Shown: piece after piece, positions 38,068 through 41,769 of the stretch
Layout: every line of letters starts with the position of its first letter
How positions within the stretch are numbered: position 1 is the first letter of the stretch
Origin: Candidatus Colimorpha merdihippi
GTDB taxonomy: Bacteria > Bacteroidota > Bacteroidia > Bacteroidales > P3
Direction: 5' to 3'
Length of the DNA: 41,769 nt
Assembly: GCA_018066145.1 (NCBI GenBank)
Contig: JAGHRY010000176.1
Coordinates: 1 to 41,769, forward strand
Notes under the pieces: generated by a model
Database searches by the model: none
What the model saw: only the letters and a program-made list of their open reading frames with translations
Told to the model about the DNA's origin: nothing
Position numbers and translations under genes: made by a program

Positions 38068-40647
38068 CTATTTTTCCCGTAATACCTCTATTGCTCCAAT
38101 ATGTTGGGTGTGAATGTTCACGCCATGGGCTTTGAAATAGAAGAAGTAGGTGCCTGCGGGCAAGTGGTCTGATTCCGGATCCCACCAGTCGTCCTCTTTG
38201 CAAATGTTCTGCTTTCGGTATACTTTCTGTCCCGAGGAGTTGTATATGATTAGTTCGTTATAGCGGAAGCATTTGTTTTCGATGAGTCCGCCGATAACAA
38301 ATTTGTCGTTGTAGCCATCGCCGTTGGGCGTTACCATATTGGGGTAGGTGAGGTTGGTATCGCAGTGGTCACCATTCCAGAAGATGAACAGGTTGTAATA
38401 TATGATGCTGTCGCACCCCGCCTCGTTGTAGGTGTAATAGGTGTAATGGATAATCGAATCGGTGAAAGCGGTATCGATGATGGTGTCGTAGATGAACAAA
38501 GGCAGTTGCGAGTTGATGATAGTATCGTAAATAGTAGTGTCGGTGGAGTTGATTACGTTAAGAATGTAAACCATGTTGATATCTTCGCCATGAATGCCGG
38601 TGTTTGTGGTGGTCCAGGAGCCGCTATGATGCATTATGGTGTCGCCGGCATCGAAAGGCAGTTCATTGTCGCAAATATAATAAAGAATGGTGTCAGCGGT
38701 ATTGTAGTAAATGGTAAGCTCGTAATTGATCACGCTGTCGCATCCGCCGTTGGTGTCGGGGATAAAGAATGTGGTGCTGGCAGGAGCCGTAAAGGTGGAG
38801 TCGAATCGTTCCCACGGAAGTTGGTTCTCCACGATAGTGTCGTGAATCGTGAGGGAATGACTGTCAATCACGCGAATAAAGATGCTGTCGGTATCGGAAA
38901 TCGAAGCACAGTGGGGTGCATGGGCCGTCAGCGTCCACCAGCCGGTAAAGGTACTGTCGATGGCATTGATGCGGAAATTGTGCTGGGCATCAGGCAGTAA
39001 AACTGTGCCATTGGGGAGGATGATGCTGTCGACAAGATTTTTGGGTTCAATCTCGGGAAGGTTGGAGGTGAAATGAATGTCTATGCTGCGGAAGGAGCAA
39101 AGCAGGGTGTCGATGTCGAAGGCAATCTCCAGGTTGTCGTCATACACCACAATATGGATCGAGTCGACCATCTCGTATTGGCATCCTGCCGTGTCGATGC
39201 CCGAAATCCAGTATTTCCCGCTCATTTCGGAATTGATGTTGCGCAAAACAAAAGGCTGTTCGGTCATGCTCAATCCATTCGGGCCATGAAGAGTGATATA
39301 GTTGATGTCGGGGGCTTCGAAATTGAATACTATGCTGTCGCCTGGACAAAACACGCTGTCCATATTTATTCTGATGTAGGAAGCTTTTGCATAGCCGCTG
39401 AAATAGCCGTAGGAGCAGTCAGCGCCGCCACCATTGATGATTCCGCAATGGAATAGTCCTACGATGTTCTCCAGCGTCATCACACTGTCGATGTCAACAA
39501 GGTTGCTGATGTCTTTGATACAATAGGAAAAAGACGTATCTGATGCCAGTGGGGCGAAATCGGCTGCAGTAATCCAGTCCGAATGCCCATTCAAAACGAA
39601 GTTACTTGTGAACTGGGTTTTGGTTAACAGGGTAAGAATGAATTCCTCGTGGTCGGGGCGAAGGAATCTCACAAGGTGAGAACCCGTACAGTCTAATTGC
39701 GGGAGAACGGTGCCACCCAGTTCGCATCCTGAGGCTGTGAGTTGGAACACCGAGATGGGCTTGTTGGCCTCAATAAGTGTGGCTGTATCGTTGAGTACCA
39801 GATGGTGGGAACTGCCTATGTTGAGCATGCCGTAAATAGGTGTGCCGTTGATGGTAACCACTGTGTTGTTTTCTGTTGGGAAGATGAAGATTTCTTCGTA
39901 TTCGCTATCGTTCTTCAGCGCCACATAGCGTGTTCCCAACAATTCCATCGGCACAATCTGGTCGCCAACCAGGTCGGCGCAATAGTCCGCACACATGCTG
40001 TCGTCGGTAACGTTTACGGCTATGGGCTTGTCAGAATGGATAATAGTATTGCTAAGATGCTCGGCTTGAATTGAATAGCTTTGTCCTCGGTTTAGCAGGA
40101 TGGTGATGGTGGTATTTGCGGCGGTGCCGTCGAGTAGTGCCACAGGTGCGGTGATTTCTATCGAAGTGTTGTCTTCCGTTGCCACAATCTCAACACTGTT
40201 GGTCAATCTGGAACAGTTAGAGTAAATGTTTTGTGACGGAATCAGGAAGTCTGTGCCCAGTGCGCTGCCGCCTTTCAGGTTGTATATTTCGCTGTTGGCT
40301 CCAATACATTCGTAGTAGCAAGATACGGGGGCGGTGCTGGTGATATAGAATCCACGGTTCAAAACAGTGAATGCCGGGGTGGTCTCTACCGAGTCTACCA
40401 AACTCGATACATCGTAGGTGGCAAATCCATTGGCGGCCACGTTCAGCGTCTGGGTAACAAAGGTGCTGCTGGCAGGCTGGCTGATGGTGATGGTGGCTGC
40501 CTGTCCGTAGGTGGTAAAACAAAACCGAATGGGCACTTGCTGGTGGCTTGCGGCCAAATCTGGCGCGGCAAACCAGAATGCGGTATCGGTTTGGGCAAAG
40601 CTGTATACTGAGTGCAAAAGTATGAGTAATACTGCAATACGTTTCAT
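38068..40647 (-). CDS. T9SS type B (gliding-motility-associated C-terminal) secreted protein with IgGFc-binding-like N-terminal domain
   Basis: Signal peptide MKRIAVLLILLHSVYSFAQ; ALGTDFLIPSQNIYSNCSRLTNSVEIVATEDNTSIEIT; C-terminus MVTPNGDGYNDKFVIGGL...LIIYNSSGQKVYRK...LPAGTYFFYFK. Confidence 0.9.
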   Translation of the reverse strand: MKRIAVLLILLHSVYSFAQTDTAFWFAAPDLAASHQQVPIRFCFTTYGQAATITISQPASSTFVTQTLNVAANGFATYDVSSLVDSVETTPAFTVLNRGFYITSTAPVSCYYECIGANSEIYNLKGGSALGTDFLIPSQNIYSNCSRLTNSVEIVATEDNTSIEITAPVALLDGTAANTTITILLNRGQSYSIQAEHLSNTIIHSDKPIAVNVTDDSMCADYCADLVGDQIVPMELLGTRYVALKNDSEYEEIFIFPTENNTVVTINGTPIYGMLNIGSSHHLVLNDTATLIEANKPISVFQLTASGCELGGTVLPQLDCTGSHLVRFLRPDHEEFILTLLTKTQFTSNFVLNGHSDWITAADFAPLASDTSFSYCIKDISNLVDIDSVMTLENIVGLFHCGIINGGGADCSYGYFSGYAKASYIRINMDSVFCPGDSIVFNFEAPDINYITLHGPNGLSMTEQPFVLRNINSEMSGKYWISGIDTAGCQYEMVDSIHIVVYDDNLEIAFDIDTLLCSFRSIDIHFTSNLPEIEPKNLVDSIILPNGTVLLPDAQHNFRINAIDSTFTGWWTLTAHAPHCASISDTDSIFIRVIDSHSLTIHDTIVENQLPWERFDSTFTAPASTTFFIPDTNGGCDSVINYELTIYYNTADTILYYICDNELPFDAGDTIMHHSGSWTTTNTGIHGEDINMVYILNVINSTDTTIYDTIINSQLPLFIYDTIIDTAFTDSIIHYTYYTYNEAGCDSIIYYNLFIFWNGDHCDTNLTYPNMVTPNGDGYNDKFVIGGLIENKCFRYNELIIYNSSGQKVYRKQNICKEDDWWDPESDHLPAGTYFFYFKAHGVNIHTQHIGAIEVLREK

Positions 40648-40692
40648 TAGGTGCTTATATATCATAATTATATTTATCAATATTTAAAAATG

Positions 40693-40700
40693 CAAAGATA
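40693..40700 (-). promoter_or_regulatory. Putative -7 box for the T9SS-B/tamB-like/LytTR operon
   Basis: Minus strand TATCTTTG, 46 nt upstream of the start codon. Confidence 0.5.
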
Positions 40701-40764
40701 CGATTTTTTTTTCGATGGTTGACTATCTTTTTTCACTTATTTTCTTGTAGTCGAAAAAAATGTG

Positions 40765-40772
40765 TAATTTTG
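40765..40772 (+). promoter_or_regulatory. Putative -7 box for the metallopeptidase gene
   Basis: TAATTTTG upstream of the ATG at 40834. Confidence 0.5.
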
Positions 40773-40833
40773 CAGTTCGAGAGCCCTATTGAAGGGGTTG
40801 TATTATTTACTGATTTTAAAAATCTTACGCATT

Positions 40834-41691
40834 ATGAAACTAGATGGAAGACGAGAAAGCACCAATGTCGACGACCGTCGCGGCATGAAGGTCACTACCA
40901 AAGGCGGTCTTGGCTTGGGCGGCATGATCATTGCAGGCTTGCTGATTTGGATTTTCGGTGGCGATCCCACCAGCGTCCTTCAGATGAGCAATAGCGGTGC
41001 TGCAACTACCGAAAATACCGAATATGTAGCTTCTGCTGAAGAAGAGGCCATGGCCACTTTCGCCAAGCAGATTCTTGCCGGCACCGAGGATGTGTGGACT
41101 GCCGAATTTAAGAAAATGGGCAAGACTTATGTCCCGCCAAAACTCGTTCTTTTTAAGGATGCCGTCCAAAGCGGTTGCGGCAATGCCAGCTCTTCTACGG
41201 GGCCGTTTTATTGCTCGGCCGACCAGTGCGTATATCTTGATTTAGAGTTTTTTATGAACATGAAGAAACAACTGGGCGCCGATGGCGATTTTGCCTATGC
41301 CTATGTCATCGCCCACGAGGTGGGACACCATGTTCAATATCTCTTAGGCACCCTCACCGAAGCACATCAGCAGATGTCGCGCTTGAGCGAGAAAGAAGCC
41401 AATAAAATCAGCGTTCGGCTCGAACTTCAAGCCGATTATTATGCCGGTGTTTGGGCATATCACGACAACGAGATGTTCGGCTCCATTGAAGATGGCGATA
41501 TCGAAGAGGGCATTCGTGTGGCATCGGTAATCGGCGACGACTATCTGCAGAAAAAAGCCCGCGGCTATGCCGTCCCCGACAGTTTCAATCATGGCACCTC
41601 GGCCCAGCGTACCAAATGGCTAAAAAAGGGCATCTACTCTGGCAGCGTGGCTGGTGGCGACACCTTTTCTCCCAGTTACTCCGCTTTATAA
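40834..41691 (+). CDS. Neutral zinc metallopeptidase, YpfJ/KPN_02809 family
   Basis: MKLDGRRESTNVDDRRG...GLGLGGMIIAGLLIWIFGG; zinc motif AYVIAHEVGHHVQYLLG; LELQADYYAGVWAY. Confidence 0.95.
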   Translation: MKLDGRRESTNVDDRRGMKVTTKGGLGLGGMIIAGLLIWIFGGDPTSVLQMSNSGAATTENTEYVASAEEEAMATFAKQILAGTEDVWTAEFKKMGKTYVPPKLVLFKDAVQSGCGNASSSTGPFYCSADQCVYLDLEFFMNMKKQLGADGDFAYAYVIAHEVGHHVQYLLGTLTEAHQQMSRLSEKEANKISVRLELQADYYAGVWAYHDNEMFGSIEDGDIEEGIRVASVIGDDYLQKKARGYAVPDSFNHGTSAQRTKWLKKGIYSGSVAGGDTFSPSYSAL

Positions 41692-41705
41692 TTTGTAAAA
41701 AAAAG

Positions 41706-41735
41706 TTGTTATTTCCACAATTATACGTATCTTTG
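41706..41735 (+). promoter_or_regulatory. Bacteroidetes-type promoter for a gene beyond the window
   Basis: TTG (41706-41708), N19, TATCTTTG (41728-41735), 5'->3' toward the window end. Confidence 0.5.
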
Positions 41736-41769
41736 CATTTTGATTAATTCGATATAATTACAATAGAAA

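Noticed and set aside
11967-41550. Idea that CTGCAG is avoided because of the PstI-like R-M system
   Set aside because: CTGCAG is present at least at 11967, 12808, 15866, 16016, 17874, 19309, 19879, 28627 and 41545, close to random expectation for this length, so no avoidance is supported.
1-41769. CRISPR arrays, tRNA or rRNA genes
   Set aside because: No regularly spaced repeats and no recognisable tRNA T-loop/acceptor or rRNA signatures were noticed; a tRNAscan/Infernal run would settle it.

Overview
This 41.8 kb window looks chromosomal and Bacteroidales-like. Supporting features are T9SS cargo proteins with type A and type B sorting domains, a PorX-type regulator, a fimbrillin, GH92, and many TANNTTTG -7 promoter boxes. 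Most genes are housekeeping: tex, mnmE, uvrA, class II fba, ispE, phoH, a ROK kinase, tamB-like and a YpfJ-like metallopeptidase. Accessory material: (1) the truncated end of an IS1595-like element (1-522) with sigma70/SD-type expression signals unlike the host's; (2) an AT-rich island (~7.8-11.2 kb) with a BsuBI/PstI-type restriction-modification pair; (3) an AlkZ-like glycosylase facing a second possible AlkZ-related gene. Best candidates for undescribed biology: a ~79-91 bp palindromic element with 11-bp periodicity present in two ungapped diverged copies 22 kb apart; an unlisted 52-aa cysteine-rich ORF downstream of a lipoprotein nitroreductase; a 65-aa peptide upstream of a fimbrillin gene; and an RNase H-like protein that appears to lack all catalytic acidic residues. 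I saw no CRISPR array, rRNA or tRNA. All family calls come from reading the translations, not from database searches.
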